From positions 1 to 60,347 of the IMG/VR virus record IMGVR_UViG_3300045107_000842: a DNA stretch of 60,347 nucleotides, one strand, 5' to 3'. The stretch comes from a virus. Position numbers and translations under genes: made by a program. Each line of letters begins with the position of its first letter. Position 1 is the first letter of the stretch. The notes beneath the pieces are model-generated. The model had not been told where the DNA came from. It did no database searches and saw only the letters and a list, made by a program, of their open reading frames with translations. Below, piece by piece: positions 33,213 through 42,603 of this stretch.

Positions 33213-34814
33213 TCAGATCACCAAGAGGCTGCGTCCATCGGCGTAGGGAACCGGGCTGCCATCGACCATGGCCCGGCCGAGCGCCATGATCGCCGCGACG
33301 ATGCCGTCGATGCGCAGCGTCGCGGCGCCCTTGTCAGGCTTGATGTTGCCGGCCGGGTCGGAGACCACGGACACGGCCTTGGCCATCTCGCGCAGCACCG
33401 GGTGGCGGCCGTGGCACCAGCGGCGCTGCAGCACCAGGCGCTCCAGCTCCTTGGCCGGCTCCGACATCGAGCGAAAGCCCTGGCCGAACTCGATCATGGC
33501 GAGGCCTTCGTCCTGCATGCGCGTCGCGAACTGCGTCGCGTTCCAGGCGTCGTAGGCGCACTCCTCGATGCGGAAGCGGCGCCCGTCCTGGCGCAGCCGC
33601 TCCTCGATCCAGCCGTAGTCGACGACGTTGCCGGGCGTGAGGGTCAGCGCGCCCTCGGCGGCCCAGCGGTCATAGGGCAGCCGGTCGCGGCGGATCCGCG
33701 CCTCGAGGTCCTCTGCCGGCAGGAAGAAGCGCGGCAGCACGTACCAGGCGCCGTCCGGCTCGGCCGGCGGAAAGACCAGCACCAGCGCGGTGACGTCGAT
33801 CTTGGAGGAGAGGTCGACCGCCGCGAAGCAGCGGCGGCCGGCGAGCCGCTCCTCGAGCTCGCGCCAGGATGCCGGGCCGGCGCTCTCGTCCCAGGCGGCG
33901 ATCGCCAGCCAGCGGCTGACCTGCTCGGTCCACTGGTTGAGGTGGTAGCGGCGGAAGTTGTTCTCGAGCCGCGCACTCTCGCGGGCCCGCAGGCACTGCT
34001 CGCGCAGGAAGTCGAGCCGGGGGCTCACCCCGAGATTGGGGTTGGCCTTGGCCCAGACGCGCTCGTCGGTCCAGTCGTCATCCGGATCGGCGGCGAAGAC
34101 CACCGGCAGGAAGCTCGGGTCGTAGAGGGTGCCGTCGAGCACCTTCATCGCCCGGTCGTGCACCTCCCAGCCATAGCCCCAGCCCTTGATGCCGGCGGTG
34201 GTGATCTCGAGGCTGAGCGGCTGGGCCCGGGCGCCCATGCCGTCGCGGATCACCTGGGCCAGCTCGCCATTGGCCCAGGCGTGGATCTCGTCGGCGATCG
34301 AGAAGCTGGGGCTGAAGCCGTGCTTGCTGTCGGGCCGGGAGCTGAGCGGCTTGAAGCTCGCCATCAGCTCGGGGCAGTAGATCGAGGTCTTCAGCAGCTC
34401 GAGGTGGCGCGAGAGGTCCTCCGACATGCTGGCCATGCGGGAGGCCTTGTCGAAGACCAGGCGGGCCTGGTCCTTCTCGACCGCGGCCGCGTAGCCCTGG
34501 CCGCCGAACTCGCCGTCGCCGATCAGGCAGAGCAGCGAGACGCCGGCACAGAGCTCGGTCTTGCCGTTCTTGCGCGGCACCTCGAGGTAGACGCTGCGGA
34601 TCAGGCGAAGCCCGTCGGCGCGCTTCCAGCCATAGGCCGGGCGGATCGCCCGCTCGGCCTGCCAGGCGGCGAGGTTGAAGGGCTGGCCGGCCCAGCGGCC
34701 CTCGGTGTGGCGCAGATATTTCGGGAAGAACGCCGCCGCCGCATCGGCCGCGGCGGCGTCGAACCAGCATCCATCGGGCGGGTCGAACGGCAGCCCGTGC
34801 CGATCAATGGACAC
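33213..34814 (-). CDS. Terminase large subunit
   Basis: A 533-residue protein starting at GTG 34814. The ATPase has Walker A VPRKNGKTEL (79-88) and Walker B FSIADE (171-176). The C-terminal RNase H-like nuclease contains FAAVDLSSKIDVTALVLVFP and the YDAWNATQFATRM segment seen in PF03354-type terminases. It cuts and pumps phage DNA through the portal encoded next. It overlaps the small subunit gene by 11 bases. Confidence 0.93.
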   Translation of the reverse strand: MSIDRHGLPFDPPDGCWFDAAAADAAAAFFPKYLRHTEGRWAGQPFNLAAWQAERAIRPAYGWKRADGLRLIRSVYLEVPRKNGKTELCAGVSLLCLIGDGEFGGQGYAAAVEKDQARLVFDKASRMASMSEDLSRHLELLKTSIYCPELMASFKPLSSRPDSKHGFSPSFSIADEIHAWANGELAQVIRDGMGARAQPLSLEITTAGIKGWGYGWEVHDRAMKVLDGTLYDPSFLPVVFAADPDDDWTDERVWAKANPNLGVSPRLDFLREQCLRARESARLENNFRRYHLNQWTEQVSRWLAIAAWDESAGPASWRELEERLAGRRCFAAVDLSSKIDVTALVLVFPPAEPDGAWYVLPRFFLPAEDLEARIRRDRLPYDRWAAEGALTLTPGNVVDYGWIEERLRQDGRRFRIEECAYDAWNATQFATRMQDEGLAMIEFGQGFRSMSEPAKELERLVLQRRWCHGRHPVLREMAKAVSVVSDPAGNIKPDKGAATLRIDGIVAAIMALGRAMVDGSPVPYADGRSLLVI

Positions 34815-35388
34815 TGCGGCCGAGCAAGCCGATCGGCGAGCTGGCGGGCTGCGAGGCCGGCTCCTCGGCGCCGGGCAGCTCGTCGGCGGCGCCGACGGGC
34901 TGCTTGCCGCCGAAGGGCAGGTTCGGCTGCACCGTCGCGGCGGCGAGCTGCAGCAGGATGCGCTGGCGCGCCGCCGGCGAGAGCCCGAAGCGGTCCTCGA
35001 GGTCGATCAGCCGGCGCGCCAGGCGATCCTGGACGATGAACTGCGGCCGCAACCGGTGCAGCGTGCCGTGCTGCGACTTCGAGACGTAGGTGTCGCCGAG
35101 CTTGTCGAGCTCGCGCGTCACCTCCCAGTAGCGGGCCAGCGTGTCGCAGTAGCGCGCGAAGGCCTGGCCGTCGGTGGTGCGCAACAGCTTGAGGCGGGCG
35201 AGCTCGGGCGCCAGCGCCTGCCAGACTTGGCGCGCCGGCTCGGAGAGCTGGGGCGGAGGCGCGGCCTCGGGCCCCTCGGCCGCCAGCACCGGCACGGCAT
35301 CGGCGAACGCCGTTCGCCGCTTGCGCCGACCGGGATTGCCGCGCGCCTCGGCGATCTCCGCCGGCACCGGCCTGCGACCTCGAGCCAT
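34804..35388 (-). CDS. Terminase small subunit (P27 family)
   Basis: A 194-residue protein from ATG 35388. The basic N-terminus MARGRRPVPAEIAEARGNPG with GRRKRR is the family signature. The helical core follows (RQVWQALAPELARLKLLRTT, FARYCDTLARYWEVTREL, ARRLIDLEDRFGLSPAARQR). It recognises the packaging site, probably the hairpin-containing non-coding region immediately upstream, and feeds DNA to the large subunit. Confidence 0.88.
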   Translation of the reverse strand: MARGRRPVPAEIAEARGNPGRRKRRTAFADAVPVLAAEGPEAAPPPQLSEPARQVWQALAPELARLKLLRTTDGQAFARYCDTLARYWEVTRELDKLGDTYVSKSQHGTLHRLRPQFIVQDRLARRLIDLEDRFGLSPAARQRILLQLAAATVQPNLPFGGKQPVGAADELPGAEEPASQPASSPIGLLGRSVH

Positions 35389-35409
35389 CCGACCCTCACC
35401 GGGCCGCAC

Positions 35410-35642
35410 GGCCCTCCATCTCGCCGGCGCCCTTCACGGCTGCCGGTCGGCCGCCCCTCGCGGGGCCCCAAAAAAACTTCCCCGAATTTCGCGCCCCCCC
35501 AAATCCGGCTGGGCGCCGGTCCGGGGGCGGATCGCGGTGCGCGCCAGACCCCCTACCCATCGCATTTTGCAATGCTCCAGGGGCGCGACGCCGGGCGCCG
35601 ATACGCGCCCGGCGCATAGCGAAATGCGACGCAGCAGCGCGG
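35410..35642. other. Non-coding region with hairpins, candidate cos/pac site
   Basis: About 230 bases without a convincing gene, between the small terminase and the first late gene. It contains a C-rich/A-rich tract (GGGGCCCC then AAAAAAA), a strong hairpin GCCGGGCGC-cgatac-GCGCCCGGC (35590-35613) and an outer inverted repeat TCGCATTT (35560-35567)/AAATGCGA (35622-35629). Packaging sites are usually next to small terminase genes, so this is the most likely cos or pac, but nothing in the sequence proves it. Confidence 0.45.
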
Positions 35643-35804
35643 CTACTTGCCCTTCTTGCCGCCGCTCGACGGCTTCGGCCGATGCTCGGTCTCGGTCGTC
35701 GAGGGATGGCTCTTGGCGTACTGCTTCGTGACGAACTCGCCGCTCTTGGCACTGCGGTTGATGGTGCGGGATCCGCTGCCACCACCGCTGCTGGGCTTCT
35801 TCAT
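35643..35804 (-). CDS. Small basic conserved phage protein
   Basis: A 53-residue protein from ATG 35804 with a good GAGAGG upstream. It has a Gly/Ser-rich start, then RTINRSAKSGEFVTKQYAKS with HPSTT, a motif I recognise from small basic phage and bacterial proteins (RSA-x-G-x-FVTK-x-YA-x-xHPSTT) of unknown function. It is the first gene after the late promoter region, so it may be a small regulator or DNA-binding protein. Confidence 0.7.
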   Translation of the reverse strand: MKKPSSGGGSGSRTINRSAKSGEFVTKQYAKSHPSTTETEHRPKPSSGGKKGK

Positions 35805-35871
35805 GGCACCCTCTCAGGGTTGACGAACCCGAAGAAGATACACCGATTCGCGGGTCACATGAGGGAGGCCC

Positions 35872-35911
35872 AAAAGCGAAGCGGCGGCCGGGTGGAACCT
35901 GGCCGCCGCTT
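35872..35911 (-). terminator. Leader terminator between late promoter and first late gene
   Basis: An 11-bp inverted repeat (AAGCGGCGGCC 35879-35889/GGCCGCCGCTT 35901-35911) is followed in the minus direction by CGCTTTTG. It lies downstream of the promoter at 35939-35968 and upstream of the first late gene, so late transcription must pass through it. Confidence 0.65.
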
Positions 35912-35938
35912 TCCGCTCACCTAATTCAGCGTGGCGGG

Positions 35939-35968
35939 ACTATAGTCAAGGGCTCTTCGTATTGTCAA
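35939..35968 (-). promoter_or_regulatory. Strong sigma70-type promoter for the late operon
   Basis: On the minus strand TTGACA (plus 35963-35968) and TATAGT (plus 35939-35944) are separated by 18 bases. The -35 lies inside the last codons of the gene ending at 35946, and the -10 lies just after its stop. It is well placed to drive the late genes. Confidence 0.7.
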
Positions 35969-36638
35969 GGCTTGCTGCGGCGAGCGGCCCGAGCAGCGCC
36001 GCGGCGGGCATGTCCCACGGCGCATCGGCGAATCGTGGCGGCCGCACCGACCAGCGGCGCAGCCGCTCCGGCTCGGCGATCAGGGCGCGCGCGACGTGCT
36101 CCAGGCCGGCGCGCCAGTTGCGGTACTCCTCGCGCACCGACGCGATGTAGCTCGGCTCGTGCTCGGGCTCGAGCGGGCACGAGATCGCGTTGCGGTTACT
36201 GTCGTAGATCATCTTGAAGCTGCCCTCCGCGGGCCGACCTTCGCGATCGAAGCGCGGGCCCTTTCGCCAGACGGGGACCAAGCCGGGCTCCGGCAGCCAC
36301 GCACCCTGGGGCGGCTCGCCGGTGCGCCCCGCCTCGATCACCGGCAGCCGGCACGGATCCGGCAGCTTCGCGATCAGCCCCCACACCAGCTCGGCGTCGG
36401 GATGCAGCTCGCCGCTGTCATGGCCGATGCGCTGGATGCGCCCGCCGATCCCGATATTGTCCATCGTCGCGGCGACGCCGTCCGCGCTCCGGCGATAGAC
36501 GCGCCGCCCCTCGGCCGCGAGCTCGCCCTCGAACAGCCCGATGCCGGCGCCGTCGATGCGGTGCGCCTTCTGATCGCGGATCACCCACACCACCAGGTCC
36601 TGGATCTCGATCGGCCGCTTCGCCCGCTGCTGCTGCAT
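35946..36638 (-). CDS. Conserved hypothetical phage protein
   Basis: A 230-residue protein, the last gene of the leftward replication/regulation operon. The N-terminus (IEIQDLVVWVIRDQKAHRID) and the mixed alpha/beta sequence with several tryptophans (SPHPDAELVWGLIAKLPDP-like region) suggest a compact soluble protein. Its C-terminal codons contain the late promoter -35. I recognise homologous-looking sequences in prophages but no assigned function. A role near the early-late switch is possible by position only. Confidence 0.65.
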   Translation of the reverse strand: MQQQRAKRPIEIQDLVVWVIRDQKAHRIDGAGIGLFEGELAAEGRRVYRRSADGVAATMDNIGIGGRIQRIGHDSGELHPDAELVWGLIAKLPDPCRLPVIEAGRTGEPPQGAWLPEPGLVPVWRKGPRFDREGRPAEGSFKMIYDSNRNAISCPLEPEHEPSYIASVREEYRNWRAGLEHVARALIAEPERLRRWSVRPPRFADAPWDMPAAALLGPLAAASLDNTKSP

Positions 36639-36660
36639 ACCGCTTCGCTCCTCTCAAGAG

Positions 36661-36930
36661 GGTTTGGACAGTTTGGACAGTTGGATGGTTACTTCTTCCC
36701 CACGCGAGGAGAGACGCTCCAAACCCCTCGCGCACATGCATCTCCCCCGGAAACCCTCCAAACCCTCCAACCCTCCATCGTGCCAATCACATCAAGGACT
36801 TGCGTCCTGGACAGTTGTGGAGGGTTGGACAGTTAGGCGCCATAATCGTCGATCCCCGAGGGTGGCGGCGCGCCCGCCGGGCCGCTCGTCGACCCTCCGC
36901 CGGCGCTCGAACTGTCCAACCCTCCAAAAC
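36661..36930. repeat. Cluster of short TGGACAGTT/GGAGGGTT repeats
   Basis: Between the hypothetical gene and the primase-helicase, and reaching into the latter's 3' end, the words TTTGGACAG (twice in tandem at 36664), AAACCCTCC/AACCCTCC (36753-36777), TGGAGGGTTGGACAGTT (36817-36833) and AACTGTCCAACCCTCC (36909-36924) recur in both orientations. They resemble short iterons, possibly a replication origin or regulator-binding array. Confidence 0.5.
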
Positions 36931-38455
36931 TGTCCTGCGTCAGCTCGAGGTCGCGATAGTGCACGATCCCCGTCTTCTGCTTGACGTAGCCCATGTCGCC
37001 GAGCCGCCGCCCGAACAGCGTCCCGCTGGCCGGCTCGATGCCGTTGGCCTTGGCCCAGTCGCAATAGACGGCGTAGAGCCGCTTGGCCTGCACCGAGGCG
37101 CCGGCGACGCGCGCCGTGCAGGCGCGCATGAACTCGCCGATCGGGTCGCTCTCCGAGCGATAGGTCTCGGTCGCCGCCGCCACTTCGGGCGGGTCCTGCA
37201 GCCCGGTCTCCCGGTACATCCGGTAGCCGTCGAGCAGCCAGTTGAGGATCCCCGCCGCCTCGGCCGCGAGCTTCGCCATCAGGTGGCGGTCGCGCTCCTC
37301 GCGCGGGATGACCTGGGTGAACGGCACCAGCTTGACGCGCCGCCAGATCCCCTCGTCCTGCCCGCGGATCGCCGGCTTGATGTTGGCGAGCAGGATGAAC
37401 TTGAAGCAGGGGCGGAACTCGAAGAGGTCCTGGAACAGGTGGCGCGCCGTCACCCGGTCGCCGCCGGTCACCGTCTTGACCATCGTCTCGGAGAGCTTGG
37501 CCCCGACCTCGGGCTCGGCCGCCGTGACGAGCCGCCGCCCCGGCAGCCGCGCCAGGTCCGGCGTCGCGTCGCCGCCGCGCCGGACGTCGTCGGCGAGGAA
37601 GGTCTGCACGGCGACCGACACGGCATAGTCGCCGAGCACGCGCGCCACCGTCTCGACCAGCGTGCTCTTCCCGTTGGCGCCGCTGCCGTAGAAGATGAAC
37701 ATCAGCTGCTCGCCGGTCAGCCCCGTCAGCGCGTAGCCGAGGAGTTGCTGCACGAAGCGCTGCAGCGCCGCCGACGGCAGGATGCGGTCGAGGAAGGCGT
37801 GCCATTGCGGGCAGTCGGCCTCGGGGTCGTAGGCGACCGGGGAGCACTGCGTCACCAGGTCGGCGCGGTCGTGCGGCCGCAGCCGGATCTCCGGCCCGCC
37901 CAGCTCCAGGGTCCCGTTGGCGACGCTGACCAGCAGCGGATCGGCGTCGAGCGCCGCCGCCGGGCGCTCGCAATAGGGCTGGGCCGCCTCGAGCATCGCC
38001 CGGCTCTTGCCCGCGTTGCCCGATGAGATCCCGAACTTGAAGTGCGCCGACTGCCGCTCGCGGACCGCCTTCAGCCGCGCCTTCGCCGCCGCGATCGGCT
38101 CGCTCATGCCGCCCTCGGCCTCCGCCTCGAGCCGCTGCAGCTCGATCTCTGCCGCCGTCACGTCGGCGCCGAGCGCCGCCGCCTCGTCGGCGATCTTCTG
38201 CGCCACCAGGTGGGTCCGCTTGATCGCCTCGCTGTTCTCGCGGTTGCACCGGGCCCAGCGGATGCCATCCCAGACGTACCAGCCGGCCCCGTCGACATGG
38301 ATCAGGTCGGCGCCGAAGCGCGCGATCAGCCGCTGCGCGTTGCCATAGTCGTTGCGGTCGAGATCGGCCAGCTCCCGGTCATCGGGCGGCGGCGGCTCCG
38401 CGGGTGCCGCCTCGGCGATGACGCCGGCGATATCGCCCAAGGGATCCGGGGGCAT
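36833..38455 (-). CDS. Phage/plasmid primase-helicase (P4/D5 type)
   Basis: A 540-residue protein. The N-terminus holds a D5-N-like segment (GWYVWDGIRWARCNRENS). The SF3 helicase core has Walker A GSGANGKST (257-265), a downstream AEPEVGAKLSETMVKTVTGG block, FKFILLANIKPAIRG and an arginine-finger-like WRRVKLVPF. The C-terminus contains a winged-helix-like AKRLYAVYCDWAKANG. It unwinds DNA at the origin and acts with the separate DnaG-like protein encoded just upstream. Confidence 0.9.
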   Translation of the reverse strand: MPPDPLGDIAGVIAEAAPAEPPPPDDRELADLDRNDYGNAQRLIARFGADLIHVDGAGWYVWDGIRWARCNRENSEAIKRTHLVAQKIADEAAALGADVTAAEIELQRLEAEAEGGMSEPIAAAKARLKAVRERQSAHFKFGISSGNAGKSRAMLEAAQPYCERPAAALDADPLLVSVANGTLELGGPEIRLRPHDRADLVTQCSPVAYDPEADCPQWHAFLDRILPSAALQRFVQQLLGYALTGLTGEQLMFIFYGSGANGKSTLVETVARVLGDYAVSVAVQTFLADDVRRGGDATPDLARLPGRRLVTAAEPEVGAKLSETMVKTVTGGDRVTARHLFQDLFEFRPCFKFILLANIKPAIRGQDEGIWRRVKLVPFTQVIPREERDRHLMAKLAAEAAGILNWLLDGYRMYRETGLQDPPEVAAATETYRSESDPIGEFMRACTARVAGASVQAKRLYAVYCDWAKANGIEPASGTLFGRRLGDMGYVKQKTGIVHYRDLELTQDSFGGLDSSSAGGGSTSGPAGAPPPSGIDDYGA

Positions 38456-38461
38456 GGAGGA

Positions 38462-39604
38462 TCAGGCCTCCAGGGCGGCGGCGGCGCGGGCGCGCTCGGC
38501 GCCCTGGAGCTGCCGCTCCCAGTCGTTGAAGTCCATGCCGCCAGGCGGCCGGGCGATGCGCACGCGCAGGTTGCGCTGCTGCAGCCGCCGCGCCGCCCGG
38601 GCCAGCAGCGCCTCGGTGGTGGCGCGGTCACCGTCGGCGTCGGCCAGCAGGATCACCTCGCGCGTGCCCTCCGGCGGCAGCAGCCCCGGCCGCGCCAGGT
38701 CCGGCCAGGCGCTCGGCAGCCAGCGGTCTGGCTTCTCCGGATGGCGCACGCGGCGATGCGTCTCGCCATCGCCGCCGCCGGCGATGTTGCCGAGCGACAG
38801 CGCCGCCCAGACCGGCGTCATGTCGCCCGTGCGGCGCAGCGCCTGCAGCACCGAGAGGCAAGTCTCGATCCCCTCGCCGATGGCCAGCACCGGCCCGGCC
38901 GGCGCGAAGCGGACGCCGCCGCGCCAGCACGGCCCCAGCATCATCTTGGCCGGCTCGACATTCGCCTTGCCGCCGCCATCGGCGCGCAGGAACGTCCGGT
39001 GGATCGCCACCACGCGATCGCGCGCGCCCTGCACGCCGGCGACCATGGCCGGCAGGATCTCGCCGGTGTCGGGATGCGTCGCCTCGGGATCGAAGCGCAG
39101 CGAGGGCGGCACGCCGCCGATCGCCGCCGGCTCGATGCCGCGGGAGCGGAGATAGGCCTCGACCAGCGTGCCGCCGGCGGGCCGCGCCCGCCGCCAGATC
39201 GACAGCGCGCTCTCGGCGCGCCAGCGCTCGCGCTCCGCCTCGCGCCGGGCGAGCTCGGCCTGCTGGCGCGCCAGCCGGACGCGATCGCGGGCGACCTGGT
39301 CGGGATCGCGGCGGAGCTCGTCGAGCCCGGCCTCGCCGCGAAGGCGCGCAACCGCCCCGGCGAAATCGACGCCCTCGAGCCGCATGACGAACGCGAAATG
39401 GTCGCCATGCGCGCCGCAGCCGAAGCAATGGAAGAACCCCTTGCGCTCGACCACGGTGAAGGACGGCGTCTTCTCGGCATGGAACGGGCACAGCCCGAGC
39501 TGCTCGCCGCCGCGCTTCTTCAGCGGCACGCGGCGGCCGATCAGCGCGCCGAGCGGCACCCGGGCGCGGATCTCGTCGAGCTCGGCCTTGTCGGCGAGGG
39601 GCAT
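38462..39604 (-). CDS. DnaG-like primase with CHC2 zinc finger and Toprim
   Basis: A 380-residue protein from ATG 39604; a TTG at 39628 is an alternative. The zinc finger is CPFHAEKTPSF (Cys39, His42) plus HCFGCGAHGD (Cys60, Cys63). A helical linker follows (~75-130), then a Toprim-like domain with GPVLAIGEGIETCLS and a VILLADADGD acidic motif. Full-length bacterial DnaG is longer and has the primase core and a DnaB-binding domain. This short form is the usual phage version, working with the SF3 helicase next door. Confidence 0.88.
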   Translation of the reverse strand: MPLADKAELDEIRARVPLGALIGRRVPLKKRGGEQLGLCPFHAEKTPSFTVVERKGFFHCFGCGAHGDHFAFVMRLEGVDFAGAVARLRGEAGLDELRRDPDQVARDRVRLARQQAELARREAERERWRAESALSIWRRARPAGGTLVEAYLRSRGIEPAAIGGVPPSLRFDPEATHPDTGEILPAMVAGVQGARDRVVAIHRTFLRADGGGKANVEPAKMMLGPCWRGGVRFAPAGPVLAIGEGIETCLSVLQALRRTGDMTPVWAALSLGNIAGGGDGETHRRVRHPEKPDRWLPSAWPDLARPGLLPPEGTREVILLADADGDRATTEALLARAARRLQQRNLRVRIARPPGGMDFNDWERQLQGAERARAAAALEA

Positions 39605-39608
39605 GTGC

Positions 39609-39800
39609 TCAGTACTCGAAGCGGGCAATCGCTCGCATGCAGCTGGCGGGCAACGGCGAGACCTCGCAGCGTTGGATCATCTCGAGCGAGACGTAGCGGT
39701 GGCACCGATCGCAATATTCCGGCTCGTCGGCCTCGGCGACCTCCTCGTCGTCGACCTCCGTCCATGGCAGCCGGAAATCGCGCAGCACCCCGCGTCTCAT
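39609..39800 (-). CDS. Small zinc-binding-like hypothetical protein
   Basis: A 63-residue protein with an acidic middle and a DRCHRYVSLEMIQRC region in which Cys/His residues could bind zinc (YCDRC...C). It overlaps the ParB-like gene by four bases and precedes the primase start by four bases, showing tight coupling. No family is recognised. Confidence 0.55.
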   Translation of the reverse strand: MRRGVLRDFRLPWTEVDDEEVAEADEPEYCDRCHRYVSLEMIQRCEVSPLPASCMRAIARFEY

Positions 39801-40710
39801 GCCACCACCCTCCCATAGGCCCGCTTGATCAGCTCCGCGAGTACAGCTGCGGTGCTGCCGCCAACGTCCCGGCTGCGCTCCTTGGCCGCGTGTAGCCAGT
39901 CGCGCGCCTCGCGGCTGGCGACGGCGCTGACCAGGCGCTCGCGGTAGAACGGAACCGCCCAGCCGGTGTCGGCGAGCAGCATGGCCACCGCGGCGATCAG
40001 CTCGGCGCGGAGCTGGTCGCGCCGCTCGCCCGCCGCCTCGCGAATCACCGCCAGCGCTTCACGCACCGGCCGGTCGCCGAGCTTGCCGAGCAGCCAGGCG
40101 ATCTTCTTGACCGAGATCGTCTGCCCCGGCGGCAGGCCGTCGCCGCCATGGCTGCGCTGCGCCACGGTCACCCCGGCCGCCCGGCACACCGCCTCGATGC
40201 GCAGCGCCTCGGCCTCGCCGCGGCGGCGGCCGCGCGATGGAGCTGCGTCGGCAGTAGGATGGCGCGGTCGCGGTTGAGCGCGACGAACTGCGCGGCCTGC
40301 GCCTCGACCGACGGCGCGTCGACGATGTAGCAGGGCAGCCGCGCCAGCCCGACCTGGCGCGACGCCTCGAGCCGGTGCTGGCCGTCGATCACCCACCACA
40401 GCGGCTCGCCGTCCTGCGCATCCTCGGCGACGGTGAGCGGCTGGAACAGCGCCCAGCGGAATCCGGCGGCGATGCGCCCGATCCGCCCGCGCCCGTCCTT
40501 CGAGACCGGCCGCTGGTAGCGCCGGTCGATCTCCAGCCGGTCGACCGGCAGCCACGCCACGCGCGGCGGTGGCCCCGGATCGGTCGTCAGCCCGGCACGC
40601 GTGCCAGCCGGCGGCAGCACCTCGGCCGCCGCCGGCGCCATCGCGACCGGGGCGCCGAGCGGCTCGCCCCGCGGGCCGCTCAGCAGGTTGGTCCGCCGCG
40701 CCAGCACCAT
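39797..40710 (-). CDS. ParB-like nuclease-domain protein, split by a -1 frame change
   Basis: From ATG 40710 the frame encodes a ParB/Srx fold: PVDRLEIDRRYQRPVS, WWVIDGQHRLEASRQVGL and AAQFVALNRDRAILLPTQLH, ending at 40168. In the -1 frame, without a start, the natural continuation EAEALRIEAVCRAAGVTVAQ, PGQTISVKKIAWLLGKLG and KERSRDVGGSTAAVLAELIK runs to 39797 and couples to the next gene. One protein of ~304 residues is expected. The junction near 40215-40235 is a GCCGCCGCGGCG tract with no poly-A slippery site, so an indel or sequencing error is likelier than programmed shifting. Confidence 0.65.
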
Positions 40711-41023
40711 CAGCGCGCGATCCCCGCCGCCGCCAGCATCGGCGCCGCGCCATAGATCTCGCTGTCGCTGCAGCCCGGGCAGATCCGGTTGCCGGGCCCC
40801 GACGAATCGAACGCCGCCCCGCAGGCCAGGCAGCGCCGCATCCGGGCCTGCGCCGGCCGGATCTCGCCCGGCTGCAGCGTCTCCCGCTTGCACTGGACGG
40901 AGAGCACCGACCGGCCGAGCGCCACCGCGATCGCCGCGTCGGCGGCGCCGGCCGCCACCATCTCGGCAAGCCGGCGGATCTCGTCGGGCCGCCAGCGCGG
41001 CCGCGGAATGCCTGCCCGGCCGC

Positions 41024-41027
<4 letters not shown>
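40710..41027 (-). CDS. HTH plus zinc-ribbon small regulator
   Basis: A 105-residue protein. The N-terminal ~50 residues form a SANT/HTH-like domain (RPRWRPDEIRRLAEMVAAGA, AIAVALGRSVLSVQCKRETL). The C-terminal half has a zinc ribbon with CLACGAAF and NRICPGCS. This combination is common in small alphaproteobacterial phage regulators with a GcrA-like N-terminal layout. It is coupled to the ParB-like gene by ATGA. Confidence 0.65.
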
Positions 41028-41997
<970 letters not shown>

Positions 41998-41998
<1 letters not shown>

Positions 41999-42292
41999 CA
42001 GGCGTGCCCTCCGCCGCCGGCCATGCCGACCGTCGCCGCGGCGTAGCGCGGGTCGGCCTCGAGCCGGCGCGCGACGCCGGTCGTCGACCGCCTCGGGCAG
42101 CTCCGCCGCCAGCCGCGCGAGCAGATGCGCGCGCATTGAGGCGCGCGGGTCGAGCGAGATCAGGTCGGCCAGCGCGCCGGCGACGCCGGACACGGCCTGG
42201 TCGAGCCGCAGCTCGCCGCCCGCCAGCCGGGGCTTCACCAGCTCGTTGATCTGGCACTGGACGCAACCCTCGGCCGCGTGCTGCTGGGTCAT
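41998..42292 (-). CDS. Small phage protein, apparently frameshifted
   Basis: From ATG 42292 the frame begins MTQQHAAEGCVQCQINELVK and LDQAVSGVAGALADLISLDP, a recognisable small conserved phage protein. Near 42075-42088 this frame becomes an arginine-rich shadow and runs on into DUF5131. In the +1 frame an alternative C-terminus (RRLEADPRYAAATVGMAGGG) ends at a TGA overlapping the DUF5131 start as TGATG. The natural protein is about 97 residues. A one-base indel near 42080 is likely. Confidence 0.55.
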
Positions 42293-42603
42293 GCCACCCT
42301 CCTCCGCTCCTCGTCCGGCGCCTCGGCCAGCAGGCCGAGCGCCGCCTCGATTTCTGCCGGTGCACGGCCGAGCATCCGGGCGAGGTGCTCGACCGGCACC
42401 GCGGCCCGGCAAGCGACGAGCGCCTCCCACTCCGCCGCCGACAGCGCCGGGCCCGGCGCCGGTGCCGCCCACTCCCGAAGCCGCAGGCCATAGTCCCAGC
42501 ACAGCGCCAGGCCCGATCCCGCCGGGTATGGGCAGGCCAGCTCGGCGTCGCCGCGCGCCACCATGCCGCGCTGGATGGCGGCGAGACCCTGGCTCGCCGT
42601 CAC
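42289..42603 (-). CDS. Hypothetical protein with HTH-like C-terminus
   Basis: A 104-residue protein from GTG 42603 (GTGA overlap with the methyltransferase stop). The C-terminal part (LSAAEWEALVACRAAVPVEH, LARMLGRAPAEIEAALGLLA) could be an HTH-type DNA-binding fold. The N-terminal part contains CPYPAGSGLALCWDYG. No family is known. It is coupled to both neighbours. Confidence 0.6.
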   Translation of the reverse strand: MTASQGLAAIQRGMVARGDAELACPYPAGSGLALCWDYGLRLREWAAPAPGPALSAAEWEALVACRAAVPVEHLARMLGRAPAEIEAALGLLAEAPDEERRRVA